Shown: positions 16,604-28,800 of the stretch, piece by piece
How the letters are laid out: every line of letters starts with the position of its first letter
Position numbering within the stretch: the first letter of the stretch is position 1
NCBI GenBank assembly: GCA_016858145.1
Contig: JAEHOE010000035.1
Location: 1-64,000 of the forward strand
Source: Edaphochlamys debaryana
Lineage: Eukaryota > Chlorophyta > Chlorophyceae > Chlamydomonadales
Length of the DNA stretch: 64,000 nt
Direction of reading: 5' to 3'
Position numbers and translations under genes: made by a program
Notes under the pieces: generated by a model
What the model was told of the DNA's origin: nothing
Database searches by the model: none
The model's input: the letters and a program-made list of their open reading frames with translations, nothing else

Positions 16604-19600
16604 TCACCCCTGCAGGCTCCCCGCCAACGCCTTGCCATCCAGCAACGCCGCCAGCATCTGCACCATGCCCAGCACCCGGGCTTTGTCCCGCTTGTGCTCG
16701 GGCGCGGGCGCCGGCAGCTGCAGCCCACCCGGCGCCTCGGCCGCCCAAGCCGGCTCCGAGACCAGGCTGCTCAGGATCGCATGGCCCGACGGGCCGTGCG
16801 GCAGCTCGCCGTCCGTGTTGGTGCCCTGGAAGTACTGGTTGCTGAGCGTGAAGACCAGCTGTGTCAGGACCAAGCCCGCCACGCCCGCTGCGTCCCCGCC
16901 GTCAGCATCGTAGCTTCCGTGTGGGCCCCCGTGGTTGTCACCCTGCCGGCCCACGCCCGCGGGCCCGGCATCGCTGCCGTCCCCGAGACCCGCACCGCCT
17001 CCGCCTCCGCCTCCGCCTCCGCCGCCGCCTGCAGCTGCGGGAGCTCCGCCAACGCCGCCGCCAGCGATGCCGGAACCCGCCGGCGCCAGCAGCCGGGCCG
17101 CCATGCGGGCGGCCTCCGGGTCGGCTTCCACGGCCCGGGCGAAGCGGGCCAGGGCGGCCAGCAGGATGCGCGCCGCCCCCGCCTGGCCGCTGCGGCAGGC
17201 GGTCTGCAGCGCCAGGTAGTTGTGGGGCGTGGCCATCACCTGGGAGCACCTGGGGGTGTGCAGGAACGGGGGTGGAAGCGGAAGGAGGGACGGAGGAGGG
17301 GGGAGGCGGTACACTGATCAGGGGAGGAGGAGAGAGGCAGGGGAGAGGAAGGTAGGAGAGATGGTTGTGGGTTTGTGGGGCAGGGCTGCGGTGGGGGAAG
17401 GTTTGTTGCGCTCCTGCCCCTGCTCCCCAGCCCCCGGCCCAGCCCCGGCCCCACCAGCTGGCGCCCTTGAGCAGCTCTCGCAGCGCCGCCTGCCGGCCCC
17501 CGCGGGCCGCCAGCGTGAGGGGCGTGTCGCCGAACGGCGTCCTCTGCATGCGGCATACCGGAGGCGTGTTCATCCGTCACTTGTTGTCAATGGTCGATAC
17601 CGGTAGCTTGCTTGCACTTTCACCTCAGGCCTTGGCTCGGGGCAGTGGCGCAGTCGTCACACACCTGCGTCTGTTTCCCTGGCTTACACGAGCAGCCCTG
17701 CCCACCCACAGCTACCAGCCACAGCCCTCCGGTCCAAGTTGGACAGTCCAACAGCAGCCTTCACACGAGCAGCCCTCACACCCTTACACGAGCACACCTG
17801 CGCCTCCAGCAGCTGGTGCCACACCGCTGTGCCGTGCCGTGCACCCCACGCGTCGTCCTGCTCCCGCTCCCGGAAGGCGCGCTGCTGCAGCCATTCGCGT
17901 AGTTCCTGCAGGGGAGGGTGGGCGTTGGGCAGCCTCCCTGGGGGCTGATAGCGCAAACGCTAGCTGTAAGGCAATGCCGCATCTAAGGCTATGGCTTGCA
18001 TTCATGCAAGACTAACGCGGCACAATGCGACTAATGCGGCCGGAACGAACCCACCCACCCACCCGGATCATGGCAGCCGCCTGTGCGTCCACCAGCTGAG
18101 CGTCCACCGCCGCCGCTATCGCAACCGATCCAGCTCCGCCGCCGTCTGCGGCACCGCCGCTGCCGCCGCCGCCGCCGCTGCCGGCACCGCCGCCGCCCCC
18201 TGCCGGGAGTACGGCGCTCAGCCGCCACGCCAGCAAGTGGGGCAGGCTCCAGCCCTCCGCGCCGAACCGCATGCCCAGCACGTGCTCCGGATCCTCAAGA
18301 TCGTTCAACTCCCGTACGAACGCCTCGGCGGTTGGGATCGCGTGCTGTGCGAGCAGGAACTCCTGGATCCGGTTGCGGCTGGGGATCCAGACGGGCTGGA
18401 CCTCGGCCTGACCCGGACCCGGGACGGGCACGAGGGCGGCGCTGCTTGGAGCTGGGGTGGAGGCAGCGGCCGGCGGAGCGGCCGCGGGCATGGGTGCGGT
18501 GGGCGGCAGAGCTGCACCTGTAGCGGGTGCGGGCGCCGGGGCGGCGGCCGGATGCGGCCGGGGGCGGGGAGGAGGCGAGGCGCTCGCGGATGCGGACCTG
18601 GGCCTGGGGCGCTTGGCCGCTGGCGGCTTGGCCACCGCCGCGTCCGCTGCGGAGGCGGGGGAAGAGGCGGCGGCGGCATCCGGGGCTGCAGCTGCAGCTG
18701 ACGCTACATCGCCCCCCGACGAGGGCTCGTGGGGCTCGAGAGCTCCTCCGAAGTCGGTGCTGCCGCCGCCTCTTCCGCTGCCTCCGCTGGGGCTCCCGGT
18801 AGCCGGGCGCACGAGCGGCCGCACGTGCCACAGCACGATGCTGGGGGGCTCCAGCACCCACATCGCCTGGGGCTGGCCCCTCGCCTTCGCCTTGCCCCTG
18901 GCCGCTGACGGCCCCTCGCCCGCGCTGCCCCCGGGGCCTGCGCCGCCTGGACCGGTTGCCGGCGTCTGCGCCTCCGGGGATGGCCCCGTGCCCCTGCCCT
19001 GGCTGAAATTCTTGCAGACGGCCTTCTGTCCGGGTCCGGCGGCGGGCTCATCTCGGTAGCAGATCTCAAACCTGACGCCCTGCAGAAGGGAGGCGGACGA
19101 CACGAAGAGGCCGCGCATGGTAGAAACGGGAGGCCGGGCACCGTGCGACAACTTGAAAGCCCGCTGTTGAGTGCTGACCTCCTCGGAAACCCTGCACAGG
19201 CGTCCAACCAACCAACCAACCACTCAGCCCGCGGCACCCCCCACCTCGCGGTACGCGTGGCCCTCCTTGCCGCACGTCTTGGGGTCGAAGGTCTTGCCGC
19301 AGGTGCAGCGCTTGAAGTTCCTGCTGCACACTCGCTCGTCGCCGCTTTCGTCTAGGGGCACGGGAACGCGACCAGATTCGAAGCCGCCTGCACGGCACGT
19401 GCGAGCGCCAGGTAGGCAAGGCCGGCATGATACCGGTACTGCAGCCGATGCCCCTGCCAAGTGGATGCACTGCTGTATATGCAGGCCCAGTACCAAACCA
19501 GCCCCAACACCAAACCAGCCCGAGTGCCCCATCCTGCTCACTGGCGTTCTCGCGCATTGAGGCGTTGCCGTCAGCGAAGAAGGCGTAATGCGCCTGTTCG

Positions 19601-20820
19601 TCCTGGATGTCAACCCACTCGCTGTGCACCTCATAGCGGCCCCCGCTGGAGGTGAACACAACGACAGGCCCCGGCACCTCCGCGGCGGCCCGAGGCCCCG
19701 AGCCGCCGCTGCCGCCGCCACCGACGCCTCCACGCGTCACGCCAGCGGTGTTGGCAGCGGCGGCGGTGCCAGCAGATTCGTCGGCCACGGCTTGGACGTG
19801 GGAAGCCCGGCGGGCCTCCCACGCCTCCGTTACCTGCCGTACAGTCTGTCCCACCGCCTTAAAGCCCTGGGTGGACAGCTGCTCCTTCCGCCCGCTGCCT
19901 GGCTTGAGCCCTAGGGCGTTCGCTTGCTGCGTGAGTGGGTCCTGCTCCGGACTGGCTGCGGCGACCGCGGACGGGCCGGCGACACAGCCCGCCGCCAGGC
20001 TCGCGGCAGCCGCCTCCACGGCCCCCGAGGTCGCAGTGCGGCCCTCATACTGGCTGGCGTTATGCCCGGTGGAGGGTGGGCAAGCAGCTGCCAGGGGTTC
20101 TACCGGTCCGGCGGGGAACGCGAACGCCGACGGCCCCGACGGCTGACCCACAAGGCCGCCGGCGGCGAGGCCGGGCGGCTGCCCCGTCATAGCCGCCGCG
20201 AACACCGTCGCCGCCGCAGCGGCCGCGGCCGCAGCTGCCGCATCCAGGCTGCCTGCTGGGACCGGGTAGGCTCCGGGGTAGAAGCCAGGGAGGTGGACGA
20301 GGGCCGCTGTAGACGCGTGTGAGCCCTGCATGGGGGGCCACCGGGCGGCCCCGGCCGCGGCTGCGGCGTCTGAGGCACCCAGCAGGGGCACCAGCGGCGG
20401 CACTGGTGGTACCGCTGCGCCTGCCCCAAGCCCCGCCCCTCCTGCCCATGCGGACGGCAGCACCTGAGCCGCAGATTGGTGGCGGTAGTCTACACTGGAA
20501 AGCGGCGGTCCTGGCGGCAGCAGCGGCGGCGGCAGCAGTTGCAGAGGAGCCGGGAGGGCCGCGGCCTCCCCGAGCGCAACCTCCGCACCTGCCGGCCCCG
20601 GCAGCGGCGGCGTGCAGATGTTTTGCGCTTGGGGGTGCACGGCTGGCGGTGGCAGCTGTGGCTCGAGCGCATCTCCGTCTGTGAGCAAGCTGAGCAAGTC
20701 CCCCAGCTCAGGCACAGGCCCCAGCTGCGCTGCCAGGCCCCCCTCATTGCTGGCATCGTCGTCTCCCGCCTCGGCCGCCTGCTCCCCGTCCACTCCGCCG
20801 TTCTGGTTAGCACTGGCCAT
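16604..20820 (-). CDS. Large protein with Cys-rich motif and ankyrin-like repeats
   Basis: Six exons on the minus strand join in phase to 1,081 residues: 20820-19542, 19351-19245, 19079-18063, 17905-17798, 17543-17455, 17249-16604. The start ATG at 20820 opens an acidic segment followed by a 400-residue Pro/Ala-rich part with a run of about 11 Ala. A conserved-looking centre follows: VVVFTSSGGRYEVHSEWVDI, then a Cys cluster (exon 2, CSRNFKRCTCGKTFD followed by TCGKEGHAY) that could bind zinc, then GVRFEICYRDE and KAVCKNF (exon 3). The C-terminal third holds ankyrin-like repeats (GDTPLTLAARGGRQAALREL, then NYLALQTACRSGQAGAARIL) and a 12-Gly run. I do not recognise the family. The layout (low-complexity N-terminus, Cys-rich core, ankyrin end) would fit a transcription regulator, but that is inference. 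The stop follows a good donor (GGGGTGAGC), so further 3' exons are possible. Confidence 0.7.
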
Positions 20821-21920
20821 GCGGTGCCCGGTGGCTTTGGTCGAGGGTTATAGCTGCCAGCCGGCGTGCTGCCCAAGGCCGTCAGCTGGCCGTGAGCTGA
20901 CGATGTCTGGCGTGTAGCGCGCGCACGAAGCCAACAGAGAGCTGCGGCTGCAGGACGAGCCGCGCCCAGAGCCTCGCGCGCGGGCCGACGGCAGCGCCGA
21001 GTTTTGTCGCGCGCACGCTGTCGCTTGCTATATCTGTAATTATAGCTGCAGCGCTACGCAAAGTTGGCGTAGGAAAAGCCGTCGAGGCGCTTAGCGGCTG
21101 TGCGGGCCATCGCGGTGGCTGCCGCTTCCACCCGTGAGCGCGGGGCGGAGCTCACGGGTGCGCGGTTTTGTGCCGACGGCGGCGTGCTGAGAGCACTGCG
21201 AGCCCCCTTATCGGGTAGATGGTTCTCCATATGGCTCAGGAGCTTCGGCGTGGAGGCAGCGCCCGCCCGACGGCAGCGTGGAGCGTCGCGGTCGTCGGGG
21301 ATGATGACATGCCCGCCCGCGGCAAGGCCAGCCGCAACGACTGCCAGGAAAACTTCCTTGATATATCTTTCGATGTGTAGCAGCGTTCAAGGCGCCGAAC
21401 GCACAGAGAGGTGGAGCTGGCCGGTCACCGTGGCCAGCGGGGAGGGCTCGGGGCAGAGGGGCAGGTTGGCGTGCCTGTGTATGGGCGGAGGCTAGGTCGC
21501 GTGCCCTCCTTGCAAGTTCTTCTGCAACCAACGGCTTCAGACCCTGCGCTACTCCCAAACAAGCCACACCGCTCACCTCCCACGTTGAGGCTGAAGTTTG
21601 CCGAGCCCGCATCCAACAGCAGACCCGCGCGACACCCGCGCCTCTCGCAACTTCCATTGGTGATTTTGCAGTAATATCATACCTGCAGCACGTTTCCGCC
21701 CCAAACTTCGCGTTCTGGCGTTTGGGCTCGCAAAGCAATTGCGCGTGAGGCCTGCTAAAACCGGCCACCTAGCTCAGCATCTCTGGTCTTGATGCTCTAG
21801 TTACACAAGTAGCAGCAGCAAGGGCTGGCCTAAATCGTGCAGTGCAGCCAATAGCGACTTCCGGCCTCGGCGGTTGCAGAGGTCGGGCCCCCTGATACGA
21901 GGGCGCGGGCCAAGACCAAG
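20821..21920. promoter_or_regulatory. Shared upstream region of two divergent genes
   Basis: The 1.1 kb between divergent start codons at 20820 (minus) and 21921 (plus). It must hold both promoters and 5' untranslated regions. A short AT-richer stretch (gctatatctgtaattatagc, 21028-21047) is the best candidate core element; it includes TATA-like sequence on both strands. No coding exon is supported here. Confidence 0.4.
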
Positions 21921-23198
21921 ATGGACCAATCAGCATCAGAAGCGAATTTCGCGTCCTCAGAGGCCTCGGAGCAGCGCCTCCGACAGCGGTTGCGGGCCGC
22001 CACGTCGGCCGCCGAGGCCGCACGGGAGTCAGCGCACGAGGCGCAGCGCCGCGCCTCCGCCGCCCTTCAGGTGCTCGCGGCGGCCGAGCTGGAGGAGGAG
22101 CAAGCGGCGGCTGCTCTCACGGACTTCAGGCGGCGGGCAGCACTGGTGGCAGCGCCGACCGTGGGGCCTCAGGCGGCACTGCATGAGGCGCTGGCGCCCG
22201 CGCCGGCTGCCTCCGCCGCTGCGCCCACAGCGGCGCCCTCCGCACCCAATGCAGCCGCGGAGCGGCGGCCGGAAGCCCAGCCAGGAGCTGACCTGGAAGG
22301 CCAGGAGTCGGCAGGCGCAGCGTCGGGAGACACGGAGATGGATGAAGCGGATGATATTGGGAAGCCAAGGAGGGCAGAGGCGGCGGAGGGAGTAGACAAG
22401 CAGGCGGAGGCACGCGGCGGGGGCCTGGTCGCGCCATTTACTGTTGCCGAATTCAACCGCTTGTGCAAGGAAATACAAGCGCAGATGGATGCGAACAATC
22501 AGCGGATATGTGATATGCAGCCAGCCTTCGCCAGAACAAACCAGGCGCTCGCCGCTTTGGGCAACGGTACCGGGACGGGCGGAGGCCCGGGAGCGAGCGG
22601 CGCGAGCGGTGCGGGCGGCGGCGGCGGCGGCGGCTGGCTGGAGGGGAAGCAGGCCGTGGCGGTCGACGGAGGCGGCGAGGGCGGCGGCGCCGAGGCATGG
22701 GAGGTCCTGGACGCAGCTGCCACCTGCCCTGCCCAAATTCCCGCCGGCCCCTCGCCAAGTGCCCTCCACGAGGCCGTGGCTGCTGTCACGAAGCGCCTCG
22801 GAGCCCCGACGTTCAGCGCCGCTGCGGGCCCGGGCTCGGCGGCGGCGGCGGCAGCAAACCCGACCTCGGCGGCTCCACCCGCGGTAGTACCCGCGGTGGC
22901 GTCATTTCCGCTGCCCGGGGACATGTGCTACGACTGCCGCAAGCTGGGGTTCCACGCCTGGCCGTGCCCGCTGGGGCCCAAGCTCTGGACCTGCGGCACG
23001 CAGGCCGGGCATCTGTCATACAACTGCCCCGATCTGGCCGCGATCTTGACTCCGCAGCTGGTGCCGGCGCCGCAGCCGGTTCGGGCTGAGGTGGCGGAGG
23101 GAGCGGAGGTGGCGGAGGGGCAGCAGGAGGCGGGCACTGGCAAGGGTGACAAGGGCGCGGCATCCGGGGTGGGGCAGCAGAGCTCGCTGGGACCGTGA
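21921..23198 (+). CDS. Intronless Gag-like coiled-coil protein with degenerate zinc knuckles
   Basis: A single open frame of 425 residues without introns, unusual among its intron-rich neighbours. Residues 10-75 form an Ala/Glu/Arg-rich predicted coiled coil. A short conserved-looking segment around residues 170-205 (FTVAEFNRLCKEIQAQMDAN) is followed by a Gly-rich linker. Near the C-terminus, after residue 330, stands CYDCRKLGFHAWPC (spacing C-x2-C-x5-H-x3-C) and then CGTQAGHLSYNC, a knuckle lacking its second Cys. Two CCHC-like knuckles after a coiled-coil region are the layout of retrotransposon Gag nucleocapsid proteins. No protease, reverse transcriptase, integrase or long terminal repeats were seen nearby. 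It may be a domesticated Gag, a solo Gag of a non-autonomous element, or an unrelated single-strand nucleic-acid-binding protein. A TGTAA signal lies 112 bases after the stop. Confidence 0.7.
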   Translation: MDQSASEANFASSEASEQRLRQRLRAATSAAEAARESAHEAQRRASAALQVLAAAELEEEQAAAALTDFRRRAALVAAPTVGPQAALHEALAPAPAASAAAPTAAPSAPNAAAERRPEAQPGADLEGQESAGAASGDTEMDEADDIGKPRRAEAAEGVDKQAEARGGGLVAPFTVAEFNRLCKEIQAQMDANNQRICDMQPAFARTNQALAALGNGTGTGGGPGASGASGAGGGGGGGWLEGKQAVAVDGGGEGGGAEAWEVLDAAATCPAQIPAGPSPSALHEAVAAVTKRLGAPTFSAAAGPGSAAAAAANPTSAAPPAVVPAVASFPLPGDMCYDCRKLGFHAWPCPLGPKLWTCGTQAGHLSYNCPDLAAILTPQLVPAPQPVRAEVAEGAEVAEGQQEAGTGKGDKGAASGVGQQSSLGP

Positions 23199-23299
23199 GG
23201 GGGCAACACAATTCGCACCCGGGGACGCGGGAGGTTCAGGCGGCACTCCCTCAATCGGTCATTCGGTCTACAATGGAGTTCCATTGCGGCAGCTGGGCT

Positions 23300-23700
23300 T
23301 GTTGTTGTGTGTAAAGGGCTGCTCGTGTGAGCCGGAAAGTCGCAGGCGCGGTGAATAGCCGGTCGGTGTATGTGCGCGTGGTGTGGCGTATGAAGGCGTG
23401 GGTTGGCGCCGCAGCAGTGCACGGTTATTGGATGGCTTAGCGGGCAAGCACATGAGCTGTTGCCGGTCTCTGCCGACGTGGCTGCAGAAATAGCAGAACC
23501 CAGGCCTAGGCACAGGTTGAGCCAGTTCTGATGTGGCTGAGAATGGGTAGGAGTAGGAGCAGGACTGCAGGAGCAGCGCACATTGAGGCGTTCCCATGTT
23601 GGCGCGATTCGCGGCTGCTTGTGCAGGTGTGAAGGGCTGCTCCTGTGAGCCGGTGCTCCGTGTTCAGTTGTTGATGATACACGGGCAAGGGCATCAGCCG
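23300..23700. repeat. Degenerate direct repeat downstream of the Gag-like gene
   Basis: The segment gtgtaaagggctgctcgtgtgagccggaa near 23308 recurs as gtgtgaagggctgctcctgtgagccgg near 23625; a second shared stretch is gggcaagcac (about 23441) against gggcaagggc (about 23683). This suggests an old, decayed tandem duplication of about 320 bp or two copies of a short interspersed element. Confidence 0.5.
23310..23314 (+). terminator. Polyadenylation signal TGTAA of the Gag-like gene
   Basis: The pentamer TGTAA is the usual polyadenylation signal in Chlamydomonas-type algae. This copy lies 112 bases beyond the stop codon at 23198, a normal distance for a short 3' untranslated region. Confidence 0.55.
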
Positions 23701-24723
23701 TGAACGCCAGAACGGACCGTGGGCCTAGGGGGCGTGTCGACCCCTGTGTCTGGCCGTACGTCAGGCCGGCGCGCCGGCCATGCAGGAGGCAGCACGCCAG
23801 TCGGCCCTGGGGCTGGGCTGACATTTAGGGAAATGTTGGATCACGGCCTCCACTTTCGTTCCAAGTGCACGACAAGGCCCTTCAGCCAACGCCAGGCGAC
23901 GCTGGCCAGATGGACACGGGCGGCCCCAGCACCTTCACTGCCTTGCCCAGCTTGCAAACCGGCGGCCCCAGCATTGAGGGTTCTCGACCATGCGCAGCAC
24001 AGCTCACGCCACAGGCTTCAAGGCACAACACGCTCGCCCTCCATCCGGCCACGAGGCCCGTCCGTTGCGGCCTCCACAGTCCACACCCGGTCCAGGACAC
24101 CCCACCCACCACCCCAACCCAGCAAAGAAGTTTGCCCACAAGTCGCGGCACTTACAGCATTCACACGCCGTGCCTTGCTGCACGGCCATGCGTTACCCCA
24201 TCCGCTAGACCCTCCCGAAGTCCGGTGGCCTGAGGCGCCCAAACCTCACACCCTTAGCGCCATGCGCCATGCAGCTGAGCCTGGCTTGGCCAGTCAGCAG
24301 CCCTGCATTCCCCTATCCACCTTTGCATCTTTCCCGCCATGCATCATCTTGGCAGCTCCCCGTGCCCCCTTTTTAGCGGCTCTGTTCCCCCTTCCAGCAT
24401 CGCTCATCAAGTCACCACGCACCAGGCTCCCGCCCCGCACGCCACTGCACTGACCGAGAGGCGGCCAAGTGCTCTTGACCCGCACACCGCTCCAGCGCCC
24501 ACAGGGGGCCACCGAGGGCCTCCACCTGCCCAGGGAGCCATCCGCTGCAGCCATCCGCACTTGCCGCATGCTCACCTAGCCCACCGCCCTCCACCACACC
24601 CGGCCGCAGTCCTTGCATACTCCCCGCTCCCTCTACAGTAGAGGCCGTCACTGCCGTCCCGAGCCGTGACCGCACGCGCCAGGGGGGCCTGAGCGGTCGC
24701 CCGTGGGGCCGTCAGTGGGACCC
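23315..24723. other. Intergenic region between convergent genes
   Basis: No coding exon is supported. It holds the direct repeat at 23.3-23.7 kb and, on the minus strand, a TGTAA signal (plus-strand ttaca at 24152-24156), about 570 bases beyond the thioredoxin stop codon and a candidate 3' end for that gene. Confidence 0.5.
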
Positions 24724-25621
24724 TCAGGGCGCGGGGGCTCCTGGTGCGGCCTTGGGCGCTGAGAGGTCCATGACGAGCCTATTGAGGCTGGGCGCCTGCA
24801 CCCCCACCACTTTCTCCACCTGCTTGCCGTCCTGTGGGTGGGGAGGGCGGCGCGGCAGCGATCAGGCAAGGGTATTGCACGAGACAGAGACGCACGCTGG
24901 GTGCGGTGGGTTGGGGTGCGATGGGCAGGCTGGGGACGTGTCCCTGCACTCGCCCTCCCACCCCTCGGAGATGCAAGGGGGCAGTCGGGACGCGGGCCAC
25001 CTACCTTGTAGAAGAGGAAGACGGGTATGCACTTGCCCACGTACTCCTTGAAGAGAGGTAGCTTGTCTGCGGCAACCTGCGGCATGAATGAACGTGGGTG
25101 TGCAAGGGGTATGAGCACGGTTGGCCTGCGCCCTCTCCGTGTGACAGCCCGAGCGGTGGGACGCGTGCCGGGGCCCGAGATGCTCCCCGCGTCCCCTCTG
25201 CCCCCTGGCACTTGTGGTACCGCTTCGCCCCGGCCCCACTCGCCCCCACATCTCTCCATGCCCTGCGCACCGAGAAGAACTTGAGCGGCCTGTCGTTCAG
25301 GTCAAAGTATAGCCGCTTGAATGTGGACTGGACGGCCTTGCAAGGCCCGCACCAGCCCTGGTAGATTTCGATGACTGCATGAGGGCATTCCAATTCTACG
25401 CGTCAGTCTTATGCGGACCAGGCGTGTGAGCCGTGCCGCGACCGGCATGCCCCTGTCGACAGCCGAGGGAGCTTTGGTCCGCAGCTCCCTCTATATCATA
25501 TTTCTGCGCAAGCGCTGTTCATCCTGCTCCTAGGCTCGCCCTATCCACCTTGAAGCCCGGGCGTCCCAATTATCTCCTGCTTCCATTGCGCGTCCGAGGT
25601 GATATCCACCACGAACGTCAT
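24724..25621 (-). CDS. Dynein-type thioredoxin (LC3/LC5-like)
   Basis: Four exons on the minus strand, 25621-25549, 25374-25271, 25076-25005 and 24831-24724, give 118 residues, about the size of a minimal thioredoxin domain. Seen: start MTFVVDITSD, active-site motif WCGPCK in exon 2, then STFKRLYFDL, and the cis-proline region CIPVFLFYK in exon 3, all in thioredoxin-fold order. No transit or signal peptide is visible, so a cytosolic or ciliary location fits. The pattern YQGWCGPCK ... PTF-like KRLYFDL resembles thioredoxins that are light chains of the outer-arm dynein (LC3 and LC5 in Chlamydomonas) and the thioredoxin part of NME8-type proteins, where the dithiol is thought to sense redox state in the cilium. 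The length favours LC5 over LC3. Which one it is cannot be settled by eye; an ordinary cytosolic thioredoxin is less likely. Confidence 0.85.
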
Positions 25622-25877
25622 CTTTGACCGCCTAACGAGCTAAGGGGTGGTCAGCAGCGGGACATCGAGGGCTCACAAGAATTTCCTAGGCAAACTTCGA
25701 GGTGTTGCGGGAAGTCGTTCTGTCAATCTAAGGCAGTCGTGTGAGGGTCAGAGAAGGCGTCTAGACAAACCGCAAGGCCTGCAGCTGCGAGGTCGCAGAA
25801 TGTCGTACGGCAGCAGTTTTCGTCGCTCTGTGCCGCAGGAAGGGCCGCAAGCTGCATAGACCCCACCAGCAGCTGCA

Positions 25878-28800
25878 ATGGATGACGATGAGGAGGACTA
25901 CTTCAGGGGCCTGGACGCCGTCCTGGCGCTGAACCAATCCGTGAAAGCTGCGCTTGCGGGCTCTCAGGCAGGCCCCTCTGGCTCACAACCTACCCAAAAG
26001 TATGCCCCAGTAACAACAGCGGGGCCGGCACGCCTGCCGGCCACAGCCCTTCCCGCCATCGGCGCACGGTCGGCCGGGCCTCCCCGACATCTTGTCGGCG
26101 CTGCTGCTAGCGAGCAGCTCCCTCTCGAGGATGAGCTCGGCAGCGCTGGGGAGGACTACAGCGGCGTGAGCGATGGCGACGAGAGCTACGAGCCCAGCAG
26201 CGGGGGGCAGGAGGAGGACTCGGAGGAGGAGGAGTGGCAGGCCGAGGCGGAGGCCTATGCCCGTAACGTGATCGAAGCTGCAGCCAACCTCGACCAGGTG
26301 GGGTGTCTGGTACCAGGGGAACAAGTCACCGTCCGGCACGTTGAAATGAGGGGGAGCAAGGCGGTGCTAGCAAGGCGGCCGAGGCAGGGTAGCGCGGCCT
26401 TTGCCGCCAGTCTCTTGCCACCATCTCTCCAGCTCAAATGCCCGTGCATCCTGCTCCCACTCAAACCCTTCCCGGCCGCAGCTCGCCGTGGAGGAGGAGG
26501 GGGCGCTCGGAGGCGGGGAGGGCGCGGAGGAGGCGGCCGGCCCTGGGGCCCCCGAGGGATGGGACGAGGAGGACTGGACCGCCGAGGCCGGACTGGACGG
26601 CTCTGGCGGCGGGGGCGGGGCTGCAGGTGGGCTGGGGAGAGGGTGGTGAGAGGTCAGGGGGGCACGAGGGGGTCAAGGGCGGGTCCGCGGGCGGGCGGAG
26701 GGGCGCCCGCTGGCTGTCCACCTCTGCAGGCCGTGCCTCCCCCTCACCCAGCCTACCCTTTCCCTTCCTGCCAACGCCACAGGTCCCGCAGCCCCCCCGC
26801 AGCCCAAACGCGCCCCGCAGCCGCGCAAGCCGCGCGCCGCCCAGCCCGCGGCCCGGGGCCGGGGCCGGGGCCAGCGCGGGCGGGGACGGGGGCGAGGCCG
26901 GGGCCGCGGCAGGGCCGGCCGCGGGGCCGCTGCGGACAACGACAATGCCGGCCCAGACAACGCCGACGGCGCTGCCGAGGCCGAGGCAGGGGACGGGGCA
27001 GACGCTGAGGCCCTGTCGAACGGCGGTAGCGAGAATGACGATCTGGACGCGGGGGAGGAGGCGGGGGGCGAGGGCAGCGACGCAGAGGAGGGCCGGGTGG
27101 GGGAGGGGCAAGGTGAGGAGCAGCAGGAGGGTCAGGAAGACGAGGAGGCGGATCTGGATCTGGACGCCTACGTGGCCCGGCCGCCCGGGGAGGTGCTGCA
27201 GGCGGGCAGCCGCCTGGAGAAGCTGTACGGCGCACTGGAGGCCAACAGGGAGCTGCAGGTGGGGGTTGGCGGTTGGGGAGGTGGGGATTGGAGGTTGGGG
27301 TTTGGGGTTGGGGGTTGGGGGCCAGCAAGGGAGGTGCCTGCGTGGGTCCGGTGCGTTCCTACCCTGTGGATGGCTACCTGCAGGGCAAGGGTGGCGCCCG
27401 GTTGCGGGAGTGGGAGCTCCGACGGTACCGTACCCCCACCCATGAGCCTCCCCGCCCACAACGCCGACCCGCCATCCCCTCACTCACCCCATCCCCACCC
27501 TCCCCGCCCCACCCTAACCCGCACCCGCCCCAGGCCCAGCTCCGCTCCATGCTCGAGAAGCTGGACGCCCACTCCAACACCTCCTACACGCTGGAGCGTC
27601 GCGTGCGGGAGCAGCCGGGGGCGGCGGGGCGGCCCACCACGCAGGGGCAGGCGCTGGGTAAGGGGGGAACGAGACAGTTGGGGCGGGGTCCTGACGCCAG
27701 AGGGTGAGGCCTAGGGGAGAGGTGGGCACCTGAGGGGGCGAGAGCGAGCGGGAGGGAGCGGGAGGGAGGGAGCGGGAGGGAGGGGTAGGGGAGAAGTTGT
27801 TGCAGGGCACGTTGTGTAGGCCGGGGAGGCCTGGTGCCAGGGGCCAAGGCTCGGGGCCCATCTGCTTGGGGCAGTCTGTGCTCTCGGTCGCGAATGGCTC
27901 GCCACTTTCCGACGACAAGCCTCGCTGCCAGCTTGCGCCACGGCCTCCTCCCACCGCCTGCTCCACTCCGCCCCGCTCCCCCTGCAGCGCGCGTCCGCTC
28001 CGCGGCTGCGCTGGCCGCCGCCGCCGCCGGGCCCGACGGCGCTGCCGCGGGCGGGGCCGCGGCGGCGCCACCCCAGCCCACCACTCGGTACATGCGCATC
28101 GGTGGGTGCGTGCCCTCACGGGGCCTGGAGCTTGTTCGAGCAGTCCTTCTGGCCCTGCTGTGGGGCCGGGGGTAGGGCTTGGGCGCAATGGAAGACAGCG
28201 CAGGCGCAATCTATGGTGACGAGCTGATGAGGGCTGCCTTGCCTGCTTTGGCTTACCGGCAACCCGGCAACCCTGCACCCCTCCACCTCCGCGCAGGCCC
28301 CCTGCAGCCCGCCCCCTCCCGCGAGTGGACCCGCCTGGCGGCCGCACAGCAGCTGCCGCCCCGCCCCTACGACCGAGTGCGGTGGCCGCAGAGGTGGGGT
28401 GGATGGGGGGTCGACGGCTGCGCATGCTCGGGGGGGTGACCGATTAATTGCGGATTGAGGACTGCAAGACAGGCGGGCCAGCTTTAACAAGCATGCGTTG
28501 GGTCCTCCGGGACGCCCTTCCCCCGCCCCGGCTCACGCAGAGGGGCGTCGACCCCCTGCCCTCCCCCCTTGGCCCCCTTGCGCCCGGGACCTCAGGAGAT
28601 CCAATCCGATCCGTTGGCCCCCTCCCTAACCCCCTGAACCCCCCCACCCCACCCCCATCAAACGCATGCGCACAGGGTGGTCGACGCCCTCAGCAGGGGC
28701 CTCACTCTGGAGGCCCATTCGGCCCTTGGCCCTAGCCGCCTCTCACCCCTTGGCCCGCTCCGAGGGCCTCTGAACCCCACCTCCTTGTTCCCCCTTCCCC

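Noticed and set aside
21921..23198. Complete LTR retrotransposon at the Gag-like gene
   Set aside because: No polymerase, protease or integrase motifs follow before the next gene, and no long terminal repeats flank it; the downstream direct repeat is too short and degenerate.
26438..27483. Alternative long frames on both strands over the RG-rich part of the SNAPC4-like gene
   Set aside because: The spliced frame joins in phase on both sides into Myb repeats; the others are composition-driven shadows.
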